DNA of 64,000 bases from Phycisphaerales bacterium (lineage in GTDB: Bacteria; Planctomycetota; Phycisphaerae; Phycisphaerales; UBA1924), in the NCBI GenBank assembly GCA_029260455.1, contig JAJDDF010000016.1, positions 124,001 to 188,000 of the forward strand, in the 5' to 3' direction. Under the pieces are notes generated by a model, which worked only from the letters and a program-made list of their open reading frames with translations, ran no database searches and had not been told where the DNA came from. Position numbers and translations under genes: made by a program. This document shows, piece after piece, positions 37,097-46,225 of this stretch; the stretch's first letter is position 1; every line of letters begins with the position of its first letter.

Positions 37097-37765
37097 ATGA
37101 AAGCCTTGCGCCTCCTAGCAAAACTTCGCCCGAGAAAGATTGCCCTCTTTCTTCTTCTGGGTGTACTCACAACCATCCTCACAACAGGTGCGCTCGAACT
37201 GCTCAGCCCAACACCAAGGACACCCTTCAGCTCGGGAGCATCGTTCGCTGGTAAAAATTATTCAGTTTACGTATTCCGCCGCTTTGGGATGGAACACAGG
37301 GCCGTCCATCACGGTTCAAATGTATTGAGCACCGGGGACTTTCTCTGGGGCTCGCTCGAGGATCATGATGTCAAAGACCCGAGTGGCTTCACCGTCCTTG
37401 GAGAAGGCACGCGAACGAGTCGCGGCTGGCCATTCCTCTGCGTCTTCGGAACGGTGGTCTCGGACGGTGAACCATGGGTCGGCAAGATAATCACTCGGGC
37501 GTTCATTACCGTCGATCAGAAATCAGCCTTTCCAACCGGGAGCTGGCCCTACTATCCCCATTGGGTTGGATTGCTCGGCAACATCGCCTTCTATGCAGCG
37601 CTCTGGTGGGTACTCCTGTTCGGCGTGTGCGCTCTTCGCACCGCGCGCCGCATCCGTCGCAACCACTGCATCCTCTGCAACTACTCCCTCGTCGGCCTTC
37701 CCCCCAACTCCCCCTGCCCCGAATGCGGCACGATGCCCACGCCGCGCAAGCCCGCACCTGACTGA
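37097..37765 (+). CDS. Membrane protein with C-terminal zinc ribbon (paralog of 47366-48139)
   Basis: A 222-residue protein: N-terminal membrane segment (IALFLLLGVLTTILTTGA), an extracytoplasmic domain of about 120 residues, a second membrane segment (NIAFYAALWWVLLFGVCAL), and a cytoplasmic C-terminus with a basic stretch and a four-cysteine ribbon, CILCNYSLVGLPPNSPCPEC. The same layout and ribbon occur in the gene at 47366-48139. I do not recognise the family. It starts two bases after the M48 gene, suggesting co-transcription. A palindromic repeat follows it. Confidence 0.72.
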   Translation: MKALRLLAKLRPRKIALFLLLGVLTTILTTGALELLSPTPRTPFSSGASFAGKNYSVYVFRRFGMEHRAVHHGSNVLSTGDFLWGSLEDHDVKDPSGFTVLGEGTRTSRGWPFLCVFGTVVSDGEPWVGKIITRAFITVDQKSAFPTGSWPYYPHWVGLLGNIAFYAALWWVLLFGVCALRTARRIRRNHCILCNYSLVGLPPNSPCPECGTMPTPRKPAPD

Positions 37766-37776
37766 GTGCTATGACA

Positions 37777-37858
37777 GGTGCCCCGGTTTGCTTGTCAAAC
37801 CGGGAAGGGACAGATGTGCATCACACAGACCGGGCTTGACAAGCAAGCCCGGCCACCC
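37777..37858. repeat. BIME-like paired palindrome, CCCGG family, copy 1
   Basis: Two inverted palindromes: CCCGGTTTGCTTGTCAAACC (from 37782) and CCGGGCTTGACAAGCAAGCC (from 37830), bounded by GGTG and CCACC. The same element lies at 48258-48340, and a single half at 47267-47294. Confidence 0.85.
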
Positions 37859-37931
37859 AAACCCATTCTTCATTCACCCGAAAAACCCTGTGTTCTCTGC
37901 GTCTCTGTGGTGAAACTTCTTCTTCCTCACA

Positions 37932-37955
37932 CCCCCGCGCTCGCGCTTGGGGCCT
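37932..37955. repeat. Dispersed palindromic repeat, AGCGC family, copy 3 (inverted)
   Basis: CCCCCGCGCTCGCGCTTGGG is the reverse complement of the family core. Confidence 0.6.
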
Positions 37956-37975
37956 CTCTGACTTACCCTTCCCCC

Positions 37976-38785
37976 ATGTCCCCCACCGTCAGTCATCGAC
38001 GCAAGCGCAGCGAACCCCAATACGGCCCACCCGATGCGCACTACTGGAGCGCCGCGACCAAGCCACTTCATGTGCTGCTCTTCCTCTTGCCGCTCATCAT
38101 CTTCTACGAAATCGGCTCGATCCTGTGGTTACGCGGCAACGGCGGCATCACCGAAGAAATCAAAGCCCGCTGGGTGCTCGGCCGCGTCTTCGAAGCCTTC
38201 GGCGTCCACGGCCTCTGGATGCCGCCCGTATTACTCATCATCGTCCTGCTCGTCTGGCATTTCCTGTTGCACGAGCGCTGGCGCATTCGTCCCAATATCC
38301 TAGGCTGGATGGCGCTGGAAGCTTTTGCATGGGCCGTGCCATTGATGGTGCTTGGGCAGTTGCTCTTTCAAGTGCTTGTCGGTGAATCTGGCGGCGCACT
38401 TGCTGCAACCAACGGCGCAGCGGGCGCCGAAGCAGTCATGTCATTGCCCCTTGGCACTCGCGCAACCATCGCAGTCGGCGCAGGGCTGTATGAAGAAATG
38501 GTCTTTCGGCTGCTCACAATCGCACTCGTCCATGCCCTTGTCCACGATGTGATCGGTTTCTCAGATAAAATCGGGCGCATTGTCGCGGTCATCGCAAGCG
38601 CCGCAGCCTTTGCGCTCTATCACGATGCGGTCCCGGGTTCGGGCGGGCTTGATGCTTCGGCGCTCATGTATTTTTTCGCCGCCGGGCTGTACTTTGGCGT
38701 TCTATACCTCGTGCGCGGGCTGGGCATCACCGTTGGGGCCCACGCAGCGTATGACCTTGCTGTGCTTCTGCTCTGGAACGGCTAA
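37976..38785 (+). CDS. CPBP-family intramembrane metalloprotease
   Basis: CAAX-protease/bacteriocin-processing family (CPBP, ABI) protein of 269 residues with about six to eight membrane segments. The family's first motif is clear: GLYEEMVFRLL (EExxxR). The later His ligands are likely those in FALYHDAV and VGAHAAYDL. Members cleave membrane substrates or act as immunity proteins; the substrate here is unknown. ATG 37976 was taken because the open frame upstream runs through intergenic repeats. Ten bases separate it from groES. Confidence 0.85.
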   Translation: MSPTVSHRRKRSEPQYGPPDAHYWSAATKPLHVLLFLLPLIIFYEIGSILWLRGNGGITEEIKARWVLGRVFEAFGVHGLWMPPVLLIIVLLVWHFLLHERWRIRPNILGWMALEAFAWAVPLMVLGQLLFQVLVGESGGALAATNGAAGAEAVMSLPLGTRATIAVGAGLYEEMVFRLLTIALVHALVHDVIGFSDKIGRIVAVIASAAAFALYHDAVPGSGGLDASALMYFFAAGLYFGVLYLVRGLGITVGAHAAYDLAVLLLWNG

Positions 38786-38795
38786 CATTGACATC

Positions 38796-39131
38796 ATGAC
38801 CACACGCCCCAAGGTGAACAAAATGGAAACTGTCGAGCCCGTCGGCGAACGCGTGCTCATCCGCAAGGATGAAGACCGCAAGACAACCAAAAGCGGGCTG
38901 CACTTGCCGGACAAGATCGAGATTCCCACCCTCACCGGGCGCGTGGTCTCGATCAGCGCTGCCATCGAAGGCAACACCGACTATCCCATCCGCAAGTACG
39001 ACCGAGTGCTCTTTAATCCCAAGCACGGCGTGCCGGTCGATTTCGAAGGCGACAATCGCTTGTTTGTCATCCCCATCGACGACATCGTTGCGGTGTTCCG
39101 CGCCGAAGATGAAGACGGCGATGCCTCGTAA
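38796..39131 (+). CDS. GroES-family co-chaperonin (stand-alone)
   Basis: A 111-residue protein of the GroES fold: VEPVGERVLIRKDEDRKT, LTGRVVSISA, KYDRVLFNP and VIPIDDIVAVF. The mobile-loop region (TKSGLHLPDKIEIPT) is shorter and less conserved than in canonical GroES (GGIVLP), so this may be a divergent paralog. No groEL is adjacent; the gene sits between a CPBP protease and aroA. ATG 38796; a second ATG lies 27 bases later. The 3' end overlaps the aroA start. Confidence 0.8.
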   Translation: MTTRPKVNKMETVEPVGERVLIRKDEDRKTTKSGLHLPDKIEIPTLTGRVVSISAAIEGNTDYPIRKYDRVLFNPKHGVPVDFEGDNRLFVIPIDDIVAVFRAEDEDGDAS

Positions 39132-40476
39132 AGGTATGCCTGCACCAACTGGTATTGATGCATTGCGCAGGCCGCTTGCAGACCTGCCAAACCCATTGCC
39201 AATTCCGACACTGGCCGCGCCCTTCAATCTCACGCTTACTCCGCCGGGCTCCAAGAGTTTGACGAACCGTGCGCTCTTGCTTGCGGCGCTGGCAACTGGT
39301 GATTCGATCATCCGCAAGCCCTTACTTGATGCAGACGATGCCAATCGCATGCTTACTGCCCTGCGCACGCTGGGCGTTGATACAGAGATTCATCCATCGC
39401 GCGAATCAATCATTATGCATGGCACCAGCGGAACATTGCAGGGCAATGTCGAAATCAATCTCAACAACGCGGGCACCGCAACGCGGTTTCTCACCGCTGC
39501 GGCTCTCTTTGCTAATGGTCCAGTCACCATTGATGGCAATGCGCGCATGCGCGAGCGCCCGATCGGCGAACTGATCGGGTTCCTGCGCACCCTCAGCGCA
39601 GAAATTGAAGAACTTGGCTCGCCGGAGTGTGTCCCCGTGCGCGTCCACGGGCAAGGCGGACTCACCGGCGGTGAACTGACCATCCCCACGACCGCGTCAA
39701 GTCAGTTTGTCTCGGCGCTACTCATGATCGCCCCTTTGTGTGAAAAAGGACTTCGTATTCACTTTGAAGGTGATGTCACCAGCCGGTCGTACATTGACAT
39801 GACCGTTGGATTGATGTCGCAAACCTGCGGCGTGCATATCGAAACCAATGATGACGAAATCATTGTCCCCGCAGGCGAACTTACTGCGATCGAATACGAA
39901 ATCGAACCCGATGCATCAAGCGCCGGATATTTCTGGGCCGCAGCAGCGATTTCGAAAAAATCCCGCATGCGCATCCCGGGTCTTACATTTTCAAGCCTGC
40001 AATCGGACGCGCGCCTGCCGATGATTCTGAGACAGATGGGTGCGCCCATTGAATATGACGCGGGCGGCGCAGAAGTACACAGCGCAGATTCCATTGATGC
40101 GATCGCTGTCGATCTCTCTGCAATGCCCGATGCCGCGATGACCGTCGCGGTCGTCGCGTGCTTTGCAACAGAACGTTCGATCTTGCGCGGCCTGCGCACC
40201 CTGCGCGTCAAGGAAACCGACCGACTCGCTGCAACACAAACGGAACTTGCCAAAATCGGCGCGACAGTCACCATCGAAGGCGATGCGCTGGTCATTGATC
40301 CACCGGTGCAGATGGATGATGCACCCGTGGTCTTCGATACCTATGACGATCACCGCATGGCCATGAGCCTTGCGCTCATTGGGCTACGTCGAAAAAATGT
40401 TTCGATCAAAGAGCCGCAGTGCATCGAAAAAACATTCCCCGGGTACTGGCAAATGCTGTCACATCTCTATGAATAA
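39121..40476 (+). CDS. aroA: 3-phosphoshikimate 1-carboxyvinyltransferase (EPSP synthase)
   Basis: Joins PEP and shikimate-3-phosphate in the shikimate pathway. Motifs in order: PGSKSLTNRALLLAALATG, NAGTATRFLTAAALF, RMRERPIGELIGFL, TASSQFVSALLM, LRVKETDRLAA, DTYDDHRMAMSLAL and EKTFPGYW. The 451-residue length is normal, with about 30 extra N-terminal residues. ATG 39121 overlaps groES by 11 bases; ATG 39136 is an alternative just after the groES stop. The PGSKSLTNR motif fits the common glyphosate-sensitive class; this is read from the motif only. Confidence 0.95.
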   Translation: MPRKGMPAPTGIDALRRPLADLPNPLPIPTLAAPFNLTLTPPGSKSLTNRALLLAALATGDSIIRKPLLDADDANRMLTALRTLGVDTEIHPSRESIIMHGTSGTLQGNVEINLNNAGTATRFLTAAALFANGPVTIDGNARMRERPIGELIGFLRTLSAEIEELGSPECVPVRVHGQGGLTGGELTIPTTASSQFVSALLMIAPLCEKGLRIHFEGDVTSRSYIDMTVGLMSQTCGVHIETNDDEIIVPAGELTAIEYEIEPDASSAGYFWAAAAISKKSRMRIPGLTFSSLQSDARLPMILRQMGAPIEYDAGGAEVHSADSIDAIAVDLSAMPDAAMTVAVVACFATERSILRGLRTLRVKETDRLAATQTELAKIGATVTIEGDALVIDPPVQMDDAPVVFDTYDDHRMAMSLALIGLRRKNVSIKEPQCIEKTFPGYWQMLSHLYE

Positions 40477-40480
40477 AGCT

Positions 40481-41533
40481 TCAAGAAGCGCGGCGTTGCG
40501 ATGACGGTGTCTGGACCGGGCGAATCTCGGTGCCCTTGCTCGCATACAGCTCTCGGTCGGCGGCATCGATCAACCCCGCTGCATCAAGCGCGCCGCACTT
40601 GGAGAGCGCGCTGACGCCAATCGACATCCCGCACATCGATTCTGCCACACCGTGTACCGTTTGCCATGCTTCGACTTGACGTAAAAATGAATCGCGCAGC
40701 CGCCCCGCAACAGCTTCTGCAACATCGATCGATGTGCGGGGCATCAGTACCACAAATTCATCCCCACCATACCGTGCTGCCACGTCCGCCCCGCGCACAC
40801 CCGCCGAGATGACTTTGCCAACAAGACGCAAAATCTTGTCGCCGACCGCGTGCCCATGCATGTCATTGACTGCCTTGAATCCATCAAGATCAATCATCAG
40901 GCATGACAATTCGGTCTGATAGCGCACCGCTTCAGAAAACATCTGGTCAAGCATCGATTCAAGCTGTCGGCGGTTGGCCAGTTCCGTCAATGCATCCGTC
41001 CACGCTTCGTTCTCAAGTTTCGATACACACAGTTCCAGGGATTCATTACGGGACCGCAGTTCATCAACGCCCTGACGAAGTTCGCACATCGCCAGTTCGT
41101 GTCGGCGCTGAGCATAGCCCTTGGCAAGCGCACTCTCCACAGCGAACGATGCGTGTCCTGCGAGAAGCCATGCCCGGGCCGCAACATCAATCGCGCCTGC
41201 TTCAATCACTTCTGCGGTCCACAGCGCTTCATCAACAGGCCCAACAACGAGGGTGGGTGTGTTGCCCTTGAGATGATCAAGTAAACTCGAGAGTGCCTCC
41301 GGGGCAGCGCGACCCGGATGATGATTGGGATCGGTCACCATCGCTGCAACATCGACAATGAGCAGATCCACACCTTCGTCGGCAAGCCGCTGCGCCGCAT
41401 CAGGCGTGTCGACCGCGTCAAGACATGAATGACCAAAATGAGCCGTCAAGTCAGCAGCGCACGCTGACCGCAATGGCTCGTCTCGGCTCAACAGCCCCAA
41501 CCGAGGGAACGAAGTGTGTCGTTTCTCACCCAT
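40481..41533 (-). CDS. GGDEF diguanylate cyclase with a receiver-like N-terminus
   Basis: A 350-residue protein with an N-terminal response-regulator-like region (about 1-140; LLIVDVA holds an Asp, but the conserved Lys context is not evident), a helical linker (ELRQGVDELRSRNESLELCV), then a GGDEF domain: DALTELANRRQLESML, MIDLDGFKAVNDMHGH and ARYGGDEFVVL. The RGAD just before is the RxxD inhibitory site, so product inhibition by c-di-GMP is likely. Convergent with aroA, 4 bases apart. Probably an active c-di-GMP synthase. Confidence 0.9.
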   Translation of the reverse strand: MGEKRHTSFPRLGLLSRDEPLRSACAADLTAHFGHSCLDAVDTPDAAQRLADEGVDLLIVDVAAMVTDPNHHPGRAAPEALSSLLDHLKGNTPTLVVGPVDEALWTAEVIEAGAIDVAARAWLLAGHASFAVESALAKGYAQRRHELAMCELRQGVDELRSRNESLELCVSKLENEAWTDALTELANRRQLESMLDQMFSEAVRYQTELSCLMIDLDGFKAVNDMHGHAVGDKILRLVGKVISAGVRGADVAARYGGDEFVVLMPRTSIDVAEAVAGRLRDSFLRQVEAWQTVHGVAESMCGMSIGVSALSKCGALDAAGLIDAADRELYASKGTEIRPVQTPSSQRRAS

Positions 41534-41750
41534 CCAGGTGAAAGCTCCAATTCAACTGCTGCCCACGCAAACACCGCATAGGCAATACCCCACAAAGAGT
41601 CCTTGCACTCATCGTCTTATCGCCCCAATATCACTCGAATCTCATGCAAAGCCGCTGATCGCAGGCCGATAACTACGCAGTGACGCACATCATTGCTTCA
41701 CCAAGTCGTACGCCACACGCCAGAATGTGTTCTTGACACCCGATTCGCGT

Positions 41751-42758
41751 TCACCGAACGCCCATCGAACCCCGCCGCAGCGCCCACCAACTCCAGGTCA
41801 GACCTGCATCGTGAGGCTCGATATCTGCTGCAGAAAGCAACCGCCGCGCGAGGCGATCCGACAGCCTGCGTTCCTCGCCGATTCGCAGCGCCTGTGCTAG
41901 TTGCGGTCGTACATCGTCGAACACCGGCGCTTTCGGGGCGTCTTCGCGATCAACCAACACAATCGCATACCCCGTTTCCACAGCGATCGGCGCGCTCATT
42001 GAACCAACCCGTTGCGCAAAGGCAACCTCGCGAAGCCCTCGGGGCCACGCAGGATCAGTTCTGCTGATCGGCCCCACCACGCCCCCCGCTGCGGCGCTCG
42101 AATCAATCGATAGCGCTAGCGCGATGCGCGAAAATGCTTCACCGCGCTGCACGCGCGCCATCGCCTGTTGCGCTTCGATGAGTGTGGGTAGAACGATCAA
42201 CCGTACATGCCGCTTGGGACCATAGCGCAGGTCATACATCGCTCGCAATGCATTCTCCGTGATCACAACATCATCTCTCACAAGATATCGCAGCAGCGCA
42301 CTCCGCCGCAGCAGTACCGCAAAACGCACATCACCAAGCCCTCGCGCCTGACGCACCTGCAAAAGAAGCCGGGCCGCTTCATCTTCGTCATTCGCCACAC
42401 CTTCGCCTTGCAGTACACGTGTAAGCAGCTCCCGCTCCTTTGCGAGTGCGCTGGCTGATGCCGCCGTGATCACTTCAATTCCGCGCCTCGCGCACTCGCG
42501 CTCAAGCAACCGATCAAGCGCCACCTCGCGCACTGCTTCGCCGCCCGCAGCCTCCGCGAGCATCGGCATCAATTCATCCCAACTCACCGCCTCACCATCA
42601 ATAGTCAAAGGCGCTCGGCTCGCGCCCCCTTCCTGATCACCCCCCCCGACATACGCATCACTTCGATCAAGCCCTCGCCCAGGCAGCGCATCAGGATTAA
42701 GCGCCGTCGATGCACACCCCGCGCTCACCACCCCAATCACAAGCATTGCGCACTTCAT
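41751..42758 (-). CDS. Parvulin-type peptidyl-prolyl isomerase lipoprotein
   Basis: A 335-residue protein with a lipobox (VISVGVVSAGC pattern, Cys near residue 15). The N-terminal helical domain (LLERECARRGIEVI to LVRDDVVITENALRAMYD) leads into a parvulin-like PPIase domain: RHVRLIVLPTLIEAQQAMAR, AFSRIALALSIDSSAAAGG and EVAFAQRVGSMSAPIAVETGYA. This matches SurA/PrsA/PpiD-type chaperones of exported proteins. Start ATG 42758 overlaps the mutT-like stop by 4 bases. The 41534-41750 gap holds nothing I can support. Confidence 0.84.
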   Translation of the reverse strand: MKCAMLVIGVVSAGCASTALNPDALPGRGLDRSDAYVGGGDQEGGASRAPLTIDGEAVSWDELMPMLAEAAGGEAVREVALDRLLERECARRGIEVITAASASALAKERELLTRVLQGEGVANDEDEAARLLLQVRQARGLGDVRFAVLLRRSALLRYLVRDDVVITENALRAMYDLRYGPKRHVRLIVLPTLIEAQQAMARVQRGEAFSRIALALSIDSSAAAGGVVGPISRTDPAWPRGLREVAFAQRVGSMSAPIAVETGYAIVLVDREDAPKAPVFDDVRPQLAQALRIGEERRLSDRLARRLLSAADIEPHDAGLTWSWWALRRGSMGVR

Positions 42759-43276
42759 GACATCCGCTCCGCATCAAGAAAATTCCACAAGTGCTCGACG
42801 ATCACTGCATTGGCTTCGAGAAAATCCAGCCCCGCGATCTCCTCAAGAGTCACCCACCGATGCGCCGCCACCGACCGGTTCTCAGGGGTCTGCCCCTTTG
42901 GCTTAAGCTGACACACGAAGGGGCAAAGCCGCACCGTGCCGTGGGGATACGTGTGGATGACCTCTGGAAGAGAAGCCACTATTCGGACCCTCACCCCCAC
43001 CTCTTCGAGGGCCTCCCGCCTCGCAGCCGCCGCCGAATCCTCGCCTGCCTCCACCTTTCCCCCCGGGAACTCCCACGCTCCCCCACATATTGTCCCCACA
43101 GGCCGCTGCGTCACCAGCACTTGGGGGCATTTTGGGAGGCCTGAGGGGGGGAGGTCGCGGTTCTCCGGACCCTCCAATTCCCCATCGCGCAAGATCAGCG
43201 CCAGCCCGACATGAATTGGCGAAATCAAATTCGACGAATCAAGAATCGGATTTGTAACTGTTTTGTTTTCAGACAT
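42755..43276 (-). CDS. NUDIX hydrolase, MutT-like
   Basis: A 173-residue NUDIX protein. The Nudix box GGKVEAGEDSAAAARREALE continues EEVGV, with all key Glu residues. The preceding AWEFPGGK and the segment VCQLKPKGQ...RWVTLEEIAGLDFLEAN match MutT, which removes 8-oxo-dGTP, but related NUDIX enzymes cannot be excluded. A non-homologous N-terminal region of about 45 residues precedes the domain. It overlaps the parvulin gene by ATGA. Confidence 0.85.
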   Translation of the reverse strand: MSENKTVTNPILDSSNLISPIHVGLALILRDGELEGPENRDLPPSGLPKCPQVLVTQRPVGTICGGAWEFPGGKVEAGEDSAAAARREALEEVGVRVRIVASLPEVIHTYPHGTVRLCPFVCQLKPKGQTPENRSVAAHRWVTLEEIAGLDFLEANAVIVEHLWNFLDAERMS

Positions 43277-43299
43277 TTACGATTTTCTATGACATCTTT

Positions 43300-43463
43300 G
43301 CCCACCCGGTGGCTGAGACAAGCCGACCCCTCAGGGGTAGACTACATCCCTCGACCATCGCCAGCAGACCGCCGTGATCGAGTGAACAAAATACGTCTTC
43401 GCGGCAGTGATGCCGTGGCACGCCGTCGATCGGGGATCGGAGCCCTCGATCGGCGGTTTTTTT
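43300..43463 (+). ncRNA. Candidate small RNA between mutT-like and cstA genes
   Basis: Both neighbours are on the minus strand, yet a strong terminator for the plus strand ends at 43463. Between them, hairpins GGCT/AGCC and ACCCC-TCA-GGGGT can form near 43310-43340. A weak promoter may lie at TTGTTT (43263-43268) and TATGAC (43288-43293) with 19-base spacing. There is no convincing reading frame. The 5' end is an estimate. The rest of the 43277-43588 gap shows nothing else I can name. Confidence 0.4.
43423..43463 (+). terminator. Strong Rho-independent terminator
   Basis: Thirteen-pair stem CCGTCGATCGGGG / CCTCGATCGGCGG (two wobbles), 8-base loop, followed by seven T. Oriented for plus-strand transcription. 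Confidence 0.85.
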
Positions 43464-43588
43464 ATGCGCGCACAAGATTTCTCTTGCATGAAACAACGCG
43501 AACGCGCTGCGATATGTCGCGAACGTGCATCGATACTGCGCCGAACGCGCTGTGATCGTGCTTTTGCGCGCGCACCGCACAATAAAAG

Positions 43589-46204
43589 TTATCCACCACA
43601 ACTGTCGGCGCGCTGCAACACTCGCGCGCCGCCGCGCTTCCAGCGCATCATCACCTCAACAATCAGCCACGCTTCCAGAATCAACGTGATGCACGCAATC
43701 ACAATCAGCAGTGTGTTGTGTTGTGACCACCAACTTGGGTTTTCCGAGTTGCCGATAAAGGCCTGCCACACCATCGCACTCGCTGGCACCGCGAGCATGA
43801 AGAGCGCTGGTGGAATCAGGAACCAGATCGGTTTCTTGCGCGCGATGAGCCACGCCGCGATCACGATGAAGGCGAAGCCGGCGAGCAACTGATTCGTCGC
43901 GCCGAAGAGTGGCCAGAGAATCATGCCCCCCGAGCCGCCGGTCGTGATCCAGTGACCAACAGCTTCGAAGAATGACATCGGGCCGGTCATGACGCCGGAC
44001 CAATGGGTTCGAACACCATTTACGTAGTTTGTGCCACCCGTGGGCACACTCTTGGTCGGCCAGGTGAAATCACGCGGCATCATTGCAAGCAGAAACGCCG
44101 TGATGACGGCAAGGAGTGTTGCACCGTGGGTGGTCGCGACCCATTTGAAAGGGTTGAGGGGTGACGCCGCACGTTGGCGCGTCGCGCGGGTGGGGGTCAT
44201 GACGTCGTCGTGCGAATTCGTCTTCCCGCACTCGGGGCAGGTGTACTGGTCGTCATCGTTGGGCGTAGTGGCGGAGAGGTCATAGCCGCACTCAGGGCAG
44301 GAGGCGCCCTTGCGCTTGGGCAGGAAGGTCGAGGCGAATTCCTGAATGACGTAACGCTGCAATCGGCAGGCGGTGTCGAGCGTGGTCGCGGCGAAGGAGG
44401 CGACCATGACGGCCATGAGCGCGGTGGCAATGGAGAGTGGGATGCCAAGCGCGCGGAGGAAGTTGGCCGAGCCTTCGACAAAAGCGCCGACGGTGTTGGC
44501 GAGGGCTGCGGATGAGGACCAGGAGGAGTACTTCGCATCAAATGCGAGCATGCCTTGCAACTCGACGAATCCATCATCGCGATCGGTACCGGGATCGATG
44601 CGCAGGTATCCATCTGGATGCATCACCCACGGCGTCCTGTCGGGTTGATCAAACCGAGCAATTGAGCGGCCATCAACAACTTCACGGTCAAGCTGCTCGA
44701 CGAGCTCCCACAGTTTGTTCACCTCTTGGGTTGTTGCTTCCAGTGCATCGTCACTGCCATCCTCCGGCGGATGGATCTCATCAAAGTGCTCAGCCTCGAA
44801 TTGGGCATGTTCATATTCTTCAGCGGCTTCAGGTCGGCGGATTGCAAAGTCGAAGTAAGTGTATGTGTCATCACCTCCACTGGAGCTCTCCCACATAACG
44901 GCGATGAGCTCATTCCCATCGTGCGTTTGGATCGTCAGCTTGCTTTCGCGATACCCCCCATTGAATGTCGCACCAGTGCGGAAGTTGAGAAACCCCTGTT
45001 TGCTTCCCAACCCAATTCCCGCGGCACATGCTGCGATGACAAGTGTTGCAAGGAAGCCTTCGGTGAGCATGGAGCCGTAGGCGATGGGGCGGGCATCGCG
45101 CTCGGCGTTGACTTGCTTGGATGTGGTGCCGGAGGCAACGAGGCAGTGAAAGCCGGAGCATGCGCCACAGGCGATGGTGATGAAGAGGACGGGCAACATG
45201 GGCGGCGCGCCGGTGGGTTGCCAGTCAATCATGGGGGCGACGAGTTGGAGTTGTGCGCGGGCAGTTTGTTCTGGCGCTACATTGGGTGCAACGACCTCAA
45301 CTACTTCTGTACCGCCATTCATCTGGGACATCTTAACTGGAGGGACTGCGGAACTCGGCGCATCCGGCGCGCCACCAATCGTCGCAGCAACAAACAATCC
45401 AACCGCAATCAGCACCATGCAACTCACCAGTTGCATCGCGTTGATGTAATCGCGCGGCTGGAGCAGCACCCACACCGGCAACACCGACGCGATGTAGCAA
45501 TACATCAGCAGCCCCGCCGTCCAGATCCAGACAAGCTGGTTCGCCATGTATTGATTGAAATCATGCAGCACGCCGACATCGCCCCAGATCACACTCGCAT
45601 ACATCAGGCCAAGGGCGACAAGTGATGGGATGAAGATCGATTTACCGCCACGATGAATGAAGAGGCCAATGATGATCGCAAGTGGGATTTGCACCAGCAC
45701 CGGCGTGACCGCAGCGGGGTAGGTGCGCAGGACCGCCGCGATGACCAGGCCGAAGATCGCTAGCACAATCCACAGGCCCATGATCAAGATGCACAGGAAG
45801 ATGATTCGGACGCGCGGGCCGAGCAGGTCGCCCGCGACATCACCGATGCTGCGGCCCTTGTTGCGCAGCGACACGACGAGCGAGCCGAGGTCATGCACCG
45901 CGCCGACGAAGATGCTGCCGAGGACGACCCAGAGAATCGCAGGCAGCCAGCCCCACATGACGGCGATCGCAGGACCGACGATGGCGCCGGAGCCAGCGAT
46001 GGGGGTAAAGTGGTGGCCAAAGAGGATCGAGCGTTTGGTGGGAACATAATCGACATCGTCCTTGAGCACGTGAGCAGGCATTGTGTGCGCATCAGCATCA
46101 TCGCCTTCGAGATCAAAGATGCGCCGCGACAGCCACCGGCCATAGGTGAAGTAGGCGACCAACAGCGCTGCGCCAGACGCGAGAACGAGGAGGAGAGGGG
46201 ACAT
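43589..46204 (-). CDS. cstA: Carbon starvation protein CstA, enlarged, with inserted zinc ribbon
   Basis: Polytopic transporter of the CstA/BtsT family, which imports peptides or pyruvate under carbon limitation. Family features are YVPTKRSILFGHHFTPIAGSG (N-terminal), GAVHDLGSLVVSLRNKG, CGACSGFHCLVASGTTSKQ and SWSSSA. At 871 residues it is about 170 longer than E. coli CstA. An acidic insertion of about 150 residues occupies about 405-565 (rich in Glu/Asp, including EEYEHAQFEAEHFDEIHPPE). A four-cysteine ribbon (CPECGYDL and CPECGKTN) sits near 632-662 after FAATTLDTACRLQRYVIQEF. Transport function probably holds; the insertions may be regulatory. Confidence 0.88.
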   Translation of the reverse strand: MSPLLLVLASGAALLVAYFTYGRWLSRRIFDLEGDDADAHTMPAHVLKDDVDYVPTKRSILFGHHFTPIAGSGAIVGPAIAVMWGWLPAILWVVLGSIFVGAVHDLGSLVVSLRNKGRSIGDVAGDLLGPRVRIIFLCILIMGLWIVLAIFGLVIAAVLRTYPAAVTPVLVQIPLAIIIGLFIHRGGKSIFIPSLVALGLMYASVIWGDVGVLHDFNQYMANQLVWIWTAGLLMYCYIASVLPVWVLLQPRDYINAMQLVSCMVLIAVGLFVAATIGGAPDAPSSAVPPVKMSQMNGGTEVVEVVAPNVAPEQTARAQLQLVAPMIDWQPTGAPPMLPVLFITIACGACSGFHCLVASGTTSKQVNAERDARPIAYGSMLTEGFLATLVIAACAAGIGLGSKQGFLNFRTGATFNGGYRESKLTIQTHDGNELIAVMWESSSGGDDTYTYFDFAIRRPEAAEEYEHAQFEAEHFDEIHPPEDGSDDALEATTQEVNKLWELVEQLDREVVDGRSIARFDQPDRTPWVMHPDGYLRIDPGTDRDDGFVELQGMLAFDAKYSSWSSSAALANTVGAFVEGSANFLRALGIPLSIATALMAVMVASFAATTLDTACRLQRYVIQEFASTFLPKRKGASCPECGYDLSATTPNDDDQYTCPECGKTNSHDDVMTPTRATRQRAASPLNPFKWVATTHGATLLAVITAFLLAMMPRDFTWPTKSVPTGGTNYVNGVRTHWSGVMTGPMSFFEAVGHWITTGGSGGMILWPLFGATNQLLAGFAFIVIAAWLIARKKPIWFLIPPALFMLAVPASAMVWQAFIGNSENPSWWSQHNTLLIVIACITLILEAWLIVEVMMRWKRGGARVLQRADSCGG

Positions 46205-46225
46205 CAGGAGACATTATGGCATTCT

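Noticed and set aside
41534-41750. Possible small gene or RNA between the diguanylate cyclase and the parvulin lipoprotein
   Set aside because: No frame with a ribosome binding site and no strong hairpin were seen.
43300-43345. CTGAGA-containing stretch resembling part of a TPP riboswitch
   Set aside because: The second conserved TPP block with ACCTGATCTGG is absent, and no thiamine gene is adjacent.
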